Translations under genes and position numbers: made by a program
Assembly: GCA_037893225.1 (NCBI GenBank)
Contig: JAZGUH010000938.1
Span: 186,001-250,000, forward strand
From: Hippasteria phrygiana
Taxonomy: Eukaryota > Echinodermata > Asteroidea > Valvatida > Goniasteridae
DNA length: 64,000 bases
Reading direction: 5' to 3'
The notes under the pieces: generated by a model
Told to the model about the DNA's origin: nothing
The model's database searches: none
What the model saw: only the letters and a program-made list of their open reading frames with translations
Part shown: positions 11,150 to 21,979 of the stretch, piece by piece
Position numbering within the stretch: position 1 is the first letter of the stretch
Layout of the letters: the number at the start of each line of letters is the position of its first letter

Positions 11150-12460
11150 AGGAGATGAACAATGGGACAATAGGAGGTCCCCGTTTGAAGGTGTTTATAC
11201 ACTTGTGTTTCTATTTTCGGTACCATTTTGAGACAAGGGGATACTAGAGGACAAAGAGAGTGAAAATGTCTCCACAAGGAAATTATAAAGAGGGTGATGT
11301 CTCCACAAGGAAAAAGGTGTAGAAAGTCTATGTGGGTATGATAAATTATAGGAACAATGGGGAAGACAATGACTTGGCTCCACAAGGACGGATACAGATT
11401 TAAGAATGTGTGTGTGTTCCCACATATACTGCCTTAGGAGGTACATAGGACAATGGGTAACAATGGAGACAATGGTGCCAGACAAGGAAGTCTTTAGGAA
11501 TCTAGGTGCCCCACGAGGAAAACGCTATGGAGTTTGAGATTGCAATAGGGACAAAGGAGAATAGAAGACGGAAAGTAAAGTCTACAAGGGGCTCCGTGCA
11601 CAACTATTCCCTCAGCGGAAAGAAAAGGCGAGTTGGGGGTCAATATCGACGCCATCTTACCTGACTTTAATTTAAGTGTCTGGTTCCCGCTATGATATTC
11701 TTATTAAAAAAGCAATTATCGAGAGTCGGCAAACAGACAAAGCAATCCCACTGGTATACGAGTATCAAATGAACGAGGAGCGCAGTGCGTAATACCAGCG
11801 ACGTACTCCCCATGGAAGTGCTGTTGCTATGTGGACAGCGCCCTCTTTTTGTAGCGCACGGAGCCCATAGAGGTAACCTGTAAGGGTACCTCTATTGTAG
11901 AGGTACTGGTTATCCATTACGATTGAGGACTTGGGACAATGGGGGATTAGTGATAACAATACAAGTGAGGACCTGAACCAAAGTCATGTACAAACCTTAT
12001 GGGGCATGTTGAGAAAAAGTACAAAGGGAACGATGGAAGGAAACACCCCAAGTTCTCAGTAGTAAAGGAAAATACGACTAGGTGTGTGTGTGAGTTTGTT
12101 TTTGCATTAAATAGGGGACCTTTAACAATAGAGGACAATAGGGTCCCCGATTGAGAAAGGTCCTATTTGAAAATCATGTACAAAACCAGTAAGGGTCCTT
12201 GCCAAAAAGTTAAAGTATGAACAATAGGAGGACAATGTGAGGTACCTGATTGCAGGCGTTTACACACTTGGGTGTGTGATTATTTACATACCGGCAATCG
12301 TGGACTAGGGACAACAGAGTTAGGGCGTATTGACCGAACGTCCACGATTACAATTCGTGTACAACACATATTGGAGGCCTTCCGAAAAAGTTAAAGTACA
12401 AACAAAAGAGGGACAAAGGGGAGTCCGCGATTGCCGGTATTTACACAATTGTGTGTTTTT
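11150..12460. repeat. degenerate G-rich tandem/satellite-like region
   Basis: Loose repeats of GGACAAT(A/G)GGG.TCCCCG, TTTACACACTTG(G)GTGTG and AAAAAGTTAAAGTA recur several times with diverged spacing (compare 11,150-11,215, 12,120-12,210, 12,235-12,285, 12,395-12,460). No gene is recognised. Confidence 0.5.
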
Positions 12461-12476
12461 GAGTGTCTTTTTTTTA

Positions 12477-12499
12477 GGGGGGGGGGGGGGGGGGGGGGG
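12477..12499. repeat. poly-G tract
   Basis: A run of about 23 G residues. The ORFs reading Gly-rich across it are not genes. Confidence 0.9.
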
Positions 12500-12770
12500 T
12501 GTGGAGTTGTGGGTTTTAGTTCTTGGTTGCTGTTTTTTGTTGTTTATTTTTTGTGTTGTGGTTGTTGTGGTTGTAGAGAATGTGTATATAGATCCCACTT
12601 GGCAATTTACAACACGACACATTTACGATCTTGTGCTATTTAGCCGTCGAAAACGTTTGGTTTTGTAACAAATTTTCAGACGTTCTATACGTACATACTT
12701 CACTGGGTATTTGTTTGCTGTCAGACGCGTGCGTCATCTGCGTCCTGTATAGAACACCTCGAAAGCAACC

Positions 12771-13021
12771 AGGGCCCAATTTCATGGCTCTGCTTACCGT
12801 CAGCGAAAAATCCCCGCTTATTGTAGCAGAAAATTCTGTGCTTACGGCAAGCGTATTTCACGCGTTAGCGGGGAATTTTAGCTCCTGAGCATGCGTACAT
12901 CCCGTAACTAAGGATTCTGTGCTTACAGGGTTAGCGCAGAATTTTTCCGCTAGCGCTGTTAGCGCAAAATGGTGATCGTAAGCGCGGAAAGCTGTGGTTA
13001 GCAGAGCCATGAAATTGGGCC
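12771..13021. mobile_element. MITE, ~250 bp, GGGCCCAATTTCATGG termini
   Basis: The 5' end GGGCCCAATTTCATGGCTCT (12,772 on) and the 3' end are reverse complements over at least 23 bp. The interior has weaker inverted similarity (GCGGGGAA / AGCGCAGAAT modules). A diverged half copy containing the right arm lies at 61,206-61,302. Confidence 0.8.
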
Positions 13022-13024
13022 CAG

Positions 13025-14170
13025 GTATGGAATAAGAAGACTACATTTTTAAAAGGACGACATATAAAAATAGAAAATAGACCATTTCGCCTAAAGAGGT
13101 CACTGCACATTCGTTTACTGCCGAGCCTTGCAATAACAAAGTTTCAACTCCTTGGGCCAAAATATGATTTTGAATCACTATCACATCTATTACGGATGCA
13201 AATTTTTGTTAAACCCTGTTCACGTGACTAATGGCGGCGCCCAGGCAAAACGCGCGTATTATACGCGCTTCCCGATCTAGTTTATTCATTGATATGGAGG
13301 AAAGATACAAAACAACGCACATACTCGACATATTCTAGCTCCACGGGCGTAGAGCTAGGTCACGTGCTGGAGGAAAGATACATTTAGCTGCCTTACTTTA
13401 CGTTAGTTGTTGGCGCGTCTATGAGAGACCAAATGGCGCCCAGTTATCGCACATTGAATAGGCGCGTATGTACGCGCAGCAACTACCGATCTAGTCTATT
13501 TATTCCATATCTATGATAGCAACCTACGCTTAGTGAAATTACGCAGGTGAAGTTTCATGTAATTTTCCCAGTATTGTTGGACAATTTCTCATATTTTGTG
13601 ATATTAATATGTCTGCTTTGCAGCATGAACTGAACGGCGTATCAGTGGCCAGGTCTAATAGGCAAGGCCCATCGCCCAGTCTGGGTGGTGGTGCATGGGT
13701 ATCACACACAAATTGTAGTCAAACTGCTCAGAACACTCGCTCTGTTGGTAGCGTATACAGAACAGAATAGAGTAGCCATAAGCAGTAGGCTAGAGGGTAC
13801 AGGAAGATAATGTTTAAAACAGTTGAAACCATTTGAAAGTTTAACTGATTCTAACTGGATTTTTCACCTACGAGGGTTGCGGAGAAGGAGAAGGTGATGA
13901 AGTACAGGACTTGGCGAGGGGACTTGTGGAAAGTGTGGAATTGGTACATTGGGTGCACTACCAAGGACACTGGAGAGGTATTTGGAGGTGATAAGAACGA
14001 TATACATGTATAGGCCTAGTGAAAGTTAAATTTATATGTGAGGATCCTACGGAAGACGCTCGTGATTGAGGCTGTGGGACACAGCTTAACTTGACGGGAT
14101 TGCCAGCTGATAAGTATAAGATCTCTTTTATCTATTTGTCGTAAGTGAGGAGGAGGAGAAGGACGACTTA
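13025..14170. other. no gene recognised
   Basis: Single-copy-looking DNA with no supported ORF. It lies 3' of the lectin exons on the minus strand and may hold the rest of that gene's introns, but I could not identify a third exon. Confidence 0.4.
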
Positions 14171-14171
14171 C

Positions 14172-14264
14172 CACAGCAACTTTTTCGCAATGTGATTGTG
14201 ATTTTCCCCAAGCATTGTTCAGCTTCCAAGTCCACTTTCCACCACGGATGCGCATCGCCTTCAA
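14172..14264 (-). CDS. F-type lectin (fucolectin-like) exon, partial gene
   Basis: On the minus strand an acceptor ...CTCGATGCAG precedes 14,264 and a donor GTAAGT follows 14,172 (at 14,171-14,166), giving a 93-nt exon with phase 1 at both ends. It encodes EGDAHPWWKVDLEAEQC followed by LGKITIT, the WW.VDLG core strand of F-type lectin / F5-8C-like domains. Together with the upstream exon it makes about half of such a domain. F-type lectins are secreted fucose-binding recognition proteins of innate immunity. The Gly after VDL is Glu here. No remaining exons or signal peptide were found, so this could be a partial or decayed gene. Confidence 0.65.
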
Positions 14265-15087
14265 CTGCATCGAGAAGAGTAACAATTGTAAACACCACTT
14301 CGCCCCCTTTTTCATAAACACACATTCCTTTATTGGTTGAACTGCACAAAGTTCACAACGTCAAAAGAAGCTCCCCTTTTCATTGTGCGGACTTCACCCT
14401 GCAACGGTATCGGTTGGCGGTAACACCATGAGACAATCTCTATAAAATGAGATAAAGCGGTTCCCACGTGGAATTACCAAAAGAGTAAGAACGACCGACA
14501 CTTGACAGCGCACAGTCTTTGCAAGCCACGTTGTTCAAACTCCTTTCGAATCCTCCTCCGTGAAACAAAGTCCTCCATGGTGGAACAAAATATGTACTCA
14601 ACGTTTCGACTAGTCTGCTCTAGTCGTCCTCAGGAGACGCTGGTTCTATGTGGGAACCGCTTTATCTCATTACAGATTATTACATAATGTTACCATAAAC
14701 CAATATCGATACTCCGCCATGCAAAGCCTTCAACCACTATTCACTGGCTCTGTAAGTTACAGCTGCTATGTCCGCGCTTTTCAAAATGAATTAGTAATTT
14801 GTCAGCAGTAGATGGAATACGAGTCATTAAGACATTTCCGATACATTTCAAATTCTGAATTAGGATGGGAACGTTCCTACCGTATGAATACATGTATATA
14901 GCGCGTAGCACTTACATACACGACTAAACAGAGTGAACAGTGTAGTAAGTGGGTTTTGTTTTTCAAAATACAGTCTTCTTTCATAATTCGCTATAAGGGG
15001 GAATCCATTAAGTTTATATTTTATGTCAGAGCATGGAAATAGCAGCTTTAATCCCCAAAGTTAGTTTGTCTTGGTATACAACCTTAC

Positions 15088-15200
15088 GTGAGTGTGTAAA
15101 TGTCGCGGTGTTTCCGTCGAGAGCACGACTAGCTGGGTAGTTACCATAAGAGCTGCTCATCGATCCTGGTTTACCAATCAGAGACAGAGCTACCTCCCTC
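15088..15200 (-). CDS. F-type lectin (fucolectin-like) N-terminal domain exon
   Basis: The minus-strand frame reads EVALSLIGKPGSMSSSYG then ASRALDGNTATFTHS, the GKPxxxSSxYG...ASRAVDGN signature that opens F-type lectin domains. The exon ends at 15,088 before a consensus donor GTAAGG (15,087-15,082), leaving phase 1. This phase is exactly right to join the exon at 14,264, with the Leu codon split across the intron of about 820 bp. The 5' boundary near 15,200 is approximate. The two exons in order, with matching phase, make a spliced host gene far more likely than chance ORFs. Confidence 0.7.
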
Positions 15201-15962
15201 ACAGGCAAAGCGGTAGAGTGCACTTAAAAAAATATACAAACTAATACATGTAGACCTTCTTCACGTGTTGTCAAGGCCCGCATAGTGTGATGCTAATGAA
15301 GTGTTGTTCCTTCTATTGCCCAATTGCCACCTCCTATTTACACCCCCATTTTTACCACACTCTCTTGTTCTCCTTCATCCCTCTCATCTCTATCCTTCCC
15401 CTCTTCATTCATACCCTAACCACACTCCTTTGTTCCTTGCTGTCCCTTCCCCTCCCTGTAACTCCCTTTGATGTTCACCCACTGCCACTCTCCTTTGGTC
15501 CATAATCTCTCTTTTGTGTTTCTCCACCCACCCCCTCTTCCTTGTGTGTTCCCGACATGTTTGTTTCTTGTACTCTGTCATTTGCCTTTGGGAAAGAACT
15601 TGCTTAAGTTCGAAACGTTAGGCCAGCAAATTTTTGATTGATTTGCATGTTTCAGTCCATTCAGTCAGTAAGCAGTTTGCAGCAGTATAATTCATTTTCA
15701 TAAAGTGCTTATTCAAGTAAACATGTCAAGCAGCGTGTTCGCACGTGATTTAACCTGCCCCACACGATAAGCCGTTTCGCGGATGCCGCTATCTTTTCTT
15801 GATACCGCCATCTTTAGGGTAAAAGCGTAAAAGACAATGCACGACCTCTACTTTCTAACTAGTTAAAAAGTCGCATCCTCATTGAGTGATCCACACAATG
15901 TTGCTTCCCAGGTTGTATCGTAAAATTGGGTGTGATCCCTGGCTATACGGCATTTTGGGTTT

Positions 15963-16060
15963 ATGACTTCTGACTAGCGCCCAGCCAAACAAAGATACTG
16001 ACAATTTGGGAGACCGCCAACATAGGGCAAGAAGATAGCTCAGTTGGTTAGTCAGTGGGC
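15963..16060 (+). repeat. tRNA-derived SINE fragment, copy 1
   Basis: The block TGACTAGCGCCC..AACAAAGATACTGACAATTTGGGAGACCGCC..ATAGGGCAAG, then TAGCTCAGTTGGTTAG (RNA polymerase III A-box-like), matches the reverse complement of 19,100-19,170. Homology stops after the A box and a different repeat (16,060-16,200, reused at 16,508-16,640) follows. Confidence 0.6.
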
Positions 16061-16640
16061 TTATGGTAGCCCATATGCATTTTCGGGTACATTCTTTGAA
16101 ACTCTCAGGATCACTAATGGATACCTCAAGAAGTTCAAAACCACATGATGCCATTTTTTTCTGACCCTTTTATGGGCGGGGCCATGACTTTAAAAAGTGG
16201 GGGCTTCGCGTGCAAAAAACCGATTGAGATAATTTCACTTTTCTTTTTCTCATTTGGACAGCTTACCCAAGTGCTACATCACGAAATTCTTTTTTGAATT
16301 TTGTCTCTTTTGTGGGTGGGGCAACATTTTATAAAAGTGGGGGGGGGGAGGAAATCGAGTAGTAACGGACAATCTTGCTGTTTTGTTTTTGTTTCCATCC
16401 AGTATAGTGAACGGGGTGGACAAAATGTTTATATGTCAAATCATAAACTTTTTGTTCCTTTTTGGGGGTGTGTCACACTTTTTTATTGGGGGGGGGGGGG
16501 CATATTCCAAAAGTGGGCTTGTGGGAGCCATCTCGGGTACTTTCTTTGAAACTCTCAGGATCACCTGTGGACACCCCAACAAGTTCAAAACCGCTTGATC
16601 CCATTTTCCCACGCCCCCTAGGGTGGCCATTTTGAATTTC
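16060..16640. repeat. duplicated ~135-bp segment
   Basis: 16,060-16,200 and 16,508-16,640 share CGGGTACATTCTTTG-type sequence, AAACTCTCAGGATCAC, AAGTTCAAAACC and a GGGGC-rich end. They lie as direct copies separated by G-runs. Confidence 0.6.
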
Positions 16641-16668
16641 GAAATGGCAGCCATTTTTAACATATATA

Positions 16669-17391
16669 GGGTGCGTTCGAGTAGCTTACCCGGATGGACT
16701 CGGGTGAAGGCAGACGGGTCAGCCACGAGAGCTGGGCTAATGGAACGCTCAAACGCCCTCTCCTGTTGATGTCACCTAGCACTTGAGTCGGCGATTGTGT
16801 TGTTACGGACCCCTCTTTATATTTGATCCATTTCGAGTCAAGGTTGTTTTTATCATTCCAAAATTAATTTATCAACCTAAAGTATACTTCTCTCAATTCT
16901 AATGACATTATTTTGTGTAATTCTGAACAGTTTCTTGCGGTAGAAAATGCAATTTTCTTACATGTTTTGCGGTTGGTGTCTTGTGAATCAGTGCGGTTTT
17001 CGCCATCTGTATTTTCGCGTTGCGTTTTGTCATCTTCGTTGTCGTTTTACCCCAAAATTTCCCTCAAAAATTTAAAAACTCTGCCCTCTATCTTCGACAT
17101 ACCCGTTGGTTTTTAATGTCCATTACTTTAAAAGTGGATTTTGTTCTCTTATAGGAACAGTGTCCTTAACCACACAATCGCCCTTGAGATCATCCCTTTT
17201 TAATTCCCCGCTCCATTATAATCTGTGGGTAATCAGACTACGCATGCGTGTGACGTAATTCCACCAGTGACTCTGCTCCGCGAGCAGGGTCTGTGGTGGC
17301 TGACCCGAGTGAGCACCGAGTATGACGTCAGAGCTAATCGAACGGCATGGGGCTAACCCGAGTCCACCGGGTGAGCTACTGAAACGCATCC
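16669..17391. mobile_element. ~0.72-kb TIR element, GGGTGCGTTCGAGTAGC termini
   Basis: The left arm GGGTGCGTTCGAGTAGCTTA then CCCGG.TGGACTCGGGT pairs with the right arm ending at about 17,391. Both arms continue to GGGTCAGCCAC. The interior is AT-rich without transposase. Family assignment is open, although the terminal hexamers are hAT-like. Confidence 0.75.
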
Positions 17392-18027
17392 ATACTGCAT
17401 ATTGTACACATACAAATGGAAAAAATATTTGATGTTGTGAAACATTTATGTTTTGACCTTTGTTTTTTATCCTGACTACAATGCTGACCTCCTTTATATT
17501 ACATTCAAACTATAACAGCCATTTTAAACTTTAAAATGACCGTCAGTTACAATATGTATTAAAGATACTATTTGCACTTATTGGCAAACAGTTTTAGAAT
17601 GTTCAATAAGTCAAAGAGTAAAAAGTTATCAGGCTCAAATGAAGTGAATGCAATATAAAATCACTTGTAATTGGACAAAAGTTCGATTAGGTATTTGATA
17701 TCCATGACCTTTTTCACTAAAACAAGTTTGAGACCTCTGACAATAGTTTCACAAGTACAAATCCAGATCCGGGTGGTTACACAAGATTTGTTTTACTGAA
17801 CAGTTTTGCATATCACTGAATATATGTATAATTATTATAATTAGTGCTACCTCTAGATATCAAAAGTAAAACTTGATATCCCCAGCCTCTTTCAAGAGGT
17901 AAGCCTAACCTTTTAGTTTTTCACCGAGGACAGTAGTCTGGAAAGTCAAAGTAAAGGATTAGTTGTTTAATTAATATACTTATATGCAATTTGAACTGGG
18001 ATCTTGGAATTATATTAGTCATCTACA
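17392..18027. other. no feature recognised
   Basis: AT-rich, no supported ORF, no clear repeat. Confidence 0.4.
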
Positions 18028-18327
18028 TCTCTATACACTGGATTGGCTGCGAAGCTCCGCGATTGAAGCCACTGCGCGGCCATCTTGCTATATTCAACAC
18101 AATGGCCATTTTCCAAGCCCCTGGCTTCAGCTCCGTCTCCGAATTTAGCCCATTGCCAAACTGCATTCATGCATGTAGTTTATGAATGGGCTGAAGTTGG
18201 AGACGGGGTTGAAGCCTGGAGCTAGGAAAACGGCCATTGTGTTGAATATAGCAAGATGGCCGCGCGGTGGCTTCAATTCACGGATAGGCAATCACTGCTG
18301 CGCTGCCAATCCAGTGTATAGAGATCA
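18028..18327. mobile_element. foldback MITE, ~300 bp
   Basis: Nearly the whole sequence folds on itself. 18,028-18,130 (TCTCTATACACTGGATTGGC at the tip) pairs with 18,195-18,327 (GCCAATCCAGTGTATAGAGA then TCAGTG). Inner landmarks are CAAGATGGCCGCGCGGTGGC and AACACAATGGCCATTTTCC. The right tip carries the TAGAGATCAGTG word shared with the remnant at 4179-4213. Confidence 0.85.
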
Positions 18328-18984
18328 GTGGGTTGATATAGTTCATTGATTATGCGTTGCAGGGATTTCAGTAGAGGGCTGTAAGTAATCACAAGGGGGT
18401 CCTGTCATAACATTGCGGTAGTACAGCAAAGAGAATTCAAGACCATGCATGACGGACAGGGAAGCATGCAGCTGAACAAAAGATAATCCACAGACTGGAC
18501 TGCATTGGTAGAGAATTTAATAGGGATCGTGGTTTCTTATTTGAAGCAAGATATGGGACGGAGGAAACTCCCCTTTTTTGTGTTGGTCATTGTGTTCCCG
18601 GACTAACACGGCTACACACCACTTAACTCGGTTCTGATTGGTCAGTTGCTCGAGATTCGTGTCGGAGCCGAGTAGATTCTTTATAAATAAACAACACTTC
18701 GTTGGTGTTGCTGTATATTTACAGCAAATATATTGTTTTTGACGAAGCGGTCTTGTAAATTTATATATTCTTTATATAAATTAACGAACACGAAAACTAC
18801 GGACGGGTGATATTTTCCAGGTCACAGTACCCGTAATTTTACGTCCAACATTCTTAAAACTAAAATACAGCGATTGTTTTTGTTTTGTTTTGTTTTACAG
18901 GGGGAATACCCGTTATTTTACAGATTTGTTTTTACAGTGCAAAATCCAATCGGTCATGTAGATGGAGACATACAAGAATATACT

Positions 18985-19170
18985 GTAGTTGTTTAGAGAA
19001 GTTCTTTTTAGATTTGTTTTCAAAGTGAACAGAGAAAACTGGCAGGAGCGGGATTCAAACGTGCGACCTCCGGAATACCGTACCGGCGCTCTACCAACAG
19101 CCACCTTGCCCTATTTTGGCGGTCTCCCAAATTGTCAGTATCTTTGTTCGGGGAGGCGCTAGTCAGAAAT
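18985..19170 (-). repeat. tRNA-derived SINE, copy 2
   Basis: On the minus strand: TGACTAGCGCC, AAAGATACTGACAATTTGGG, then a tRNA-like unit with an A box (GGTAGAGCGCCGG context) and a B-box-like GTTTGAATCCC about 35 nt later, then TTTTCTCTGTTCACTTTGAA. The tRNA arm would not fold into an intact gene. From memory a very similar SINE is common in echinoderms, which is suggestive but unverified here. Confidence 0.7.
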
Positions 19171-20950
19171 CAGGTTTCAAATTTACCTAGTCGGTTTCCC
19201 TTGTGGTTTGTTTGACTTTTGAGATTTTGATAGATTATAAGAAAGATATATAAGGCTGCGCCAATGCACCTCACCTTGGCATTTGAATAGAGCCCGAAGG
19301 TCACCTGTGTCTTCACCGATGACCAATTCTTTGATGTAGGCAGTCGTTGGCGTTTGCTGGCCCGTCTCCCAGACATTTACTCCGCCCAGATGAAAGGACG
19401 AGCAGGCACAGGGTTGCCGTGTGTAGGTTGCCAGGCGGGCAGTGGAGTGACTGGTGTCTGTAGACCCTCGGTCATTCCCGAGGTAGCATACATGTCCCAA
19501 AGATGCAGAGATGCAGCCTTCCAAATGAGAAAGAAGTCCTTTTTTTCGGAAGTATTATTTTTCCTAACGGACTTATTTGTGTTTAAACCTAGCTTGAGTT
19601 GTCTAAATGGAATATACGCCAAAAGAAATCAGAAACTTGCCAAGCTGGTCAAATGAAAACAGTGTACCGTGAAATTAACCAAAACAACTCACTCTAACCC
19701 TATCACCATTGGATAACACGTGAAATGAAAATCTGAAGAAAAAATTCCGAATTTGTCGGTTGCATTATAAACAACGTAGTTCTCGAACCACGCGTCTCGC
19801 CTGCTTTCGTGATTACCCGAGAAGAATGCAGGGGCACTGATAACGGTTCAAAGAGCAAGGATTAGTGTGAAAAGAGAATGAAATGGCAAGTTATCAAAAG
19901 AAAGAACCGACGAGCATGCCCAAAACAATGGTAGGTGAAAAAAGCAATGTGGAAGGAAAATGTGGTCCAAAGTTATGAACGTTTGAGTGGGGTGTGAAGG
20001 CTAGAAAGGATGAAAGCATAGAGATTACTGACACGACCATCATATACAAGTTGCAATAGTGCATGCATGACCCAAGTTTGATTCCAATTGGACTTCCAGT
20101 TTTTAAATGAGACAAGTTGGACAATTCCAGCCTATTTTACAACGTGACCTCAAATGACCTTTGACCTCAGTACTTGACCTTTGACACAAGCATCATATAA
20201 CGGTTGCAATATTGAATGCATGACCCAAGTTTGATTGGAATTGGACTTCAACTTTGCGCATAAGACCAATTTGTCGAAACTTTAACCAAAATGACACATA
20301 CGGACTACGTATCGTACAGACTATGTACAGACTACGGACGGACTACGTACATAAATAGTGATTGCATTGTCCCTTCCGTCAACCGTACGCAAGGAGTTTT
20401 AAAAAGAACCGAGCCACGCTTTCAAGCCTGAAAGTGCGCAGATCGGTGCTATTTTCGTCTGGGTGAAATTCGTCTATAATTTGGCTTCGAACAAGAAGAC
20501 ACTGTAAACGGTATAAATCTTGGAAGAAAGCCGTTGATACGCAATCCACTGTCAATGTCTCTTTGGGTGAATTTACAAACCCGATTCTAAACCTACAACC
20601 TCTTTGTAGGTTCTACTGTCAAACTCGGTTCGGAAAAGAAAATGCCTCGTCGAGAAAGCGGTTACCACAACCACAAGCCGACAATTGGCAGTAATAATCG
20701 ATTCAGGGAATGACGTTTTCTAAGAACTGTAAATGAGAAAAACAAACCACATATATAGGCCTATTATAGTGTTGTTTTAAATGTAAAAAATCTACAATCT
20801 ATACCTGCACTGCATGGACTTTTGTATCTTATAGTTTGAGTACAATGCAATACCACACTAGGCCTATTCTACACATCACCTGCAATGCATCTAACTGTTA
20901 AATATATTCATGACCCAGTGTCAGGGCGCGCGAGAGACCGGAACTTATTG
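19171..20950. other. no firm gene; possible exon around 19,276-19,430
   Basis: A minus-strand open stretch ends at a donor-like CCAAG|GTGAGG (about 19,277) and begins after an acceptor-like GGTCTACAG (about 19,452). Its product is not recognised. The rest contains two diverged copies of a GACCCAAGTTTGATT..AATTGGACTTC module (20,070-20,100 and 20,222-20,250). Confidence 0.25.
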
Positions 20951-20955
20951 CTTGA

Positions 20956-21136
20956 AACAGCGGCAGATGACAGCGGCAGATGACAGCGGCAGATGACAGC
21001 GGCAGATGACAGCGGCAGATGACAGCGGCAGATGACAGCGGCAGATGACAGCGGCAGATGACAGCGGCAGATGACAGCGGCAGATGACAGCGGCAGATGA
21101 CAGCGGCAGATGACAGCGGCAGATGACAGCGGCAGA
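20956..21136. repeat. 13-bp minisatellite, ~14 copies
   Basis: The unit GACAGCGGCAGAT is repeated about 13.8 times with essentially no variation. Because 13 is not a multiple of 3, every frame gives a 13-residue protein repeat, so the long ORFs over it are artefacts. The array is immediately followed by a CACTGATCTCTATA transposon-end word (21,149). Confidence 0.95.
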
Positions 21137-21475
21137 GCAATCCGGACACACTGATCTCTATAAACTGAATAGCTCATTGGCCATTGCGCAGTGTACGAAC
21201 AACTGAAGCCAGCAGCGGCAACATTAATACGAGGGTAAAAGCAGATCCTTGGGACAGGGTTGCGATAACATGTTGGACGGCGGCTTAAACAAACAACGAA
21301 CAACCAATCATGGACCTATACATAACCTAGATTCGCAATACGTCCATAGAGTTAAAGCCAGTTGAAGCCTTGATCTTACCATGCCAAAAACAATTCGTTG
21401 GACAACCTTGTCCTCACATCCTTACTTGCATCCTCGTTGTCAATAGTATACAAATAATGAATGTTTATGAGTGCG

Positions 21476-21584
21476 ATGGTAAGAATAATTTCATGAGGTG
21501 ACACATTGAATGTTCCATTCCACGAGGCGAAGCCGAGTGGAATGGGACATTCCATCTGTCACCTCATGAAATTATTCTTACCAT
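21476..21584. mobile_element. 109-bp hairpin element
   Basis: ATGGTAAGAATAATTTCATG at the left is perfectly inverted at the right (to 21,584). The pairing continues through GGTGACA and GAATG(T/G)(T/G)CCATTCCAC around a GAGGCGAAGCCGAG centre. It abuts the end of recombinase homology on the minus strand. Confidence 0.85.
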
Positions 21585-21822
21585 TGCATGCATGGATTTC
21601 TTGGTGTATACAACGTGCTGTTTACCATCTCAGTCCCACATAAAACCGCGACAAAAAGTGGTCCAGTTCCGAATCAGTTAAAGCTTTAATTGTTGTTCCT
21701 GCGTGTCTTGCAAATTCCTCTAATCGTTTGACTGCATATTTCATTTGTCTCTTTGTGTTAGCAGCGTCAGCATCGACGAGTTTCAATATTTCGTCGTCTG
21801 TTAGAAAAACAAACCGCGGTTC
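21585..21822 (-). pseudogene. Crypton/ZMYM-type tyrosine recombinase, core-binding fragment
   Basis: The minus-strand frame reads RFVFLTDDEILKLVD, then ANTKRQMKYAVKRLEEFA, then LTDSELDHFLSRFY. The helical pattern ANTKR....V..F..W..., ....L...L..FY is the N-terminal core-binding region that Crypton transposons share with the animal ZMYM/QRICH/KCTD1 (DUF3504-related) proteins. After FYVGLR the frame must shift by one base to continue as DGKQHVVYTKKS, where homology meets the hairpin element at 21,584. The catalytic R-H-R-Y part is absent. It could be a decayed Crypton or a host exon. Confidence 0.5.
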
Positions 21823-21856
21823 GGAAACACGGTCCGCTATTTTGTGTGAACGACAG

Positions 21857-21937
21857 CCTAGACTGGTTCCCGGTCCCCGTATGTATATAATACACATTTG
21901 AAGTCCTAAGGACAACGGAGGGACCGGGAACCAGTCC
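21857..21937. repeat. hairpin with GGTTCCCGGTCCC arms
   Basis: GACTGGTTCCCGGTCCC at 21,859 pairs with GGGACCGGGAACCAGTCC ending at 21,937. It lies just upstream of the recombinase-like frame, in its 5' part on the minus strand. Confidence 0.7.
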
Positions 21938-21979
21938 AATGGCAGCCGTGTTGTAGCGGCGGGGAAGTTCTATCAAACG

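Noticed and set aside
12320..12668. ORFs on both strands with Gly or Pro runs
   Set aside because: Products of the poly-G tract and GTT-rich sequence.
19021..19110. Functional tRNA gene
   Set aside because: A and B boxes are present but the sequence does not give a clean cloverleaf and matches a dispersed SINE head.
19183..19524. Minus-strand exon-like frame with donor and acceptor look-alikes
   Set aside because: No recognised domain and only weak splice context; kept as a note, not as a gene.
20898..21303. Long minus-strand ORFs reading CHLPLSSAAVI repeats
   Set aside because: They are the 13-bp minisatellite translated in each frame, with no codon or domain signal outside it.
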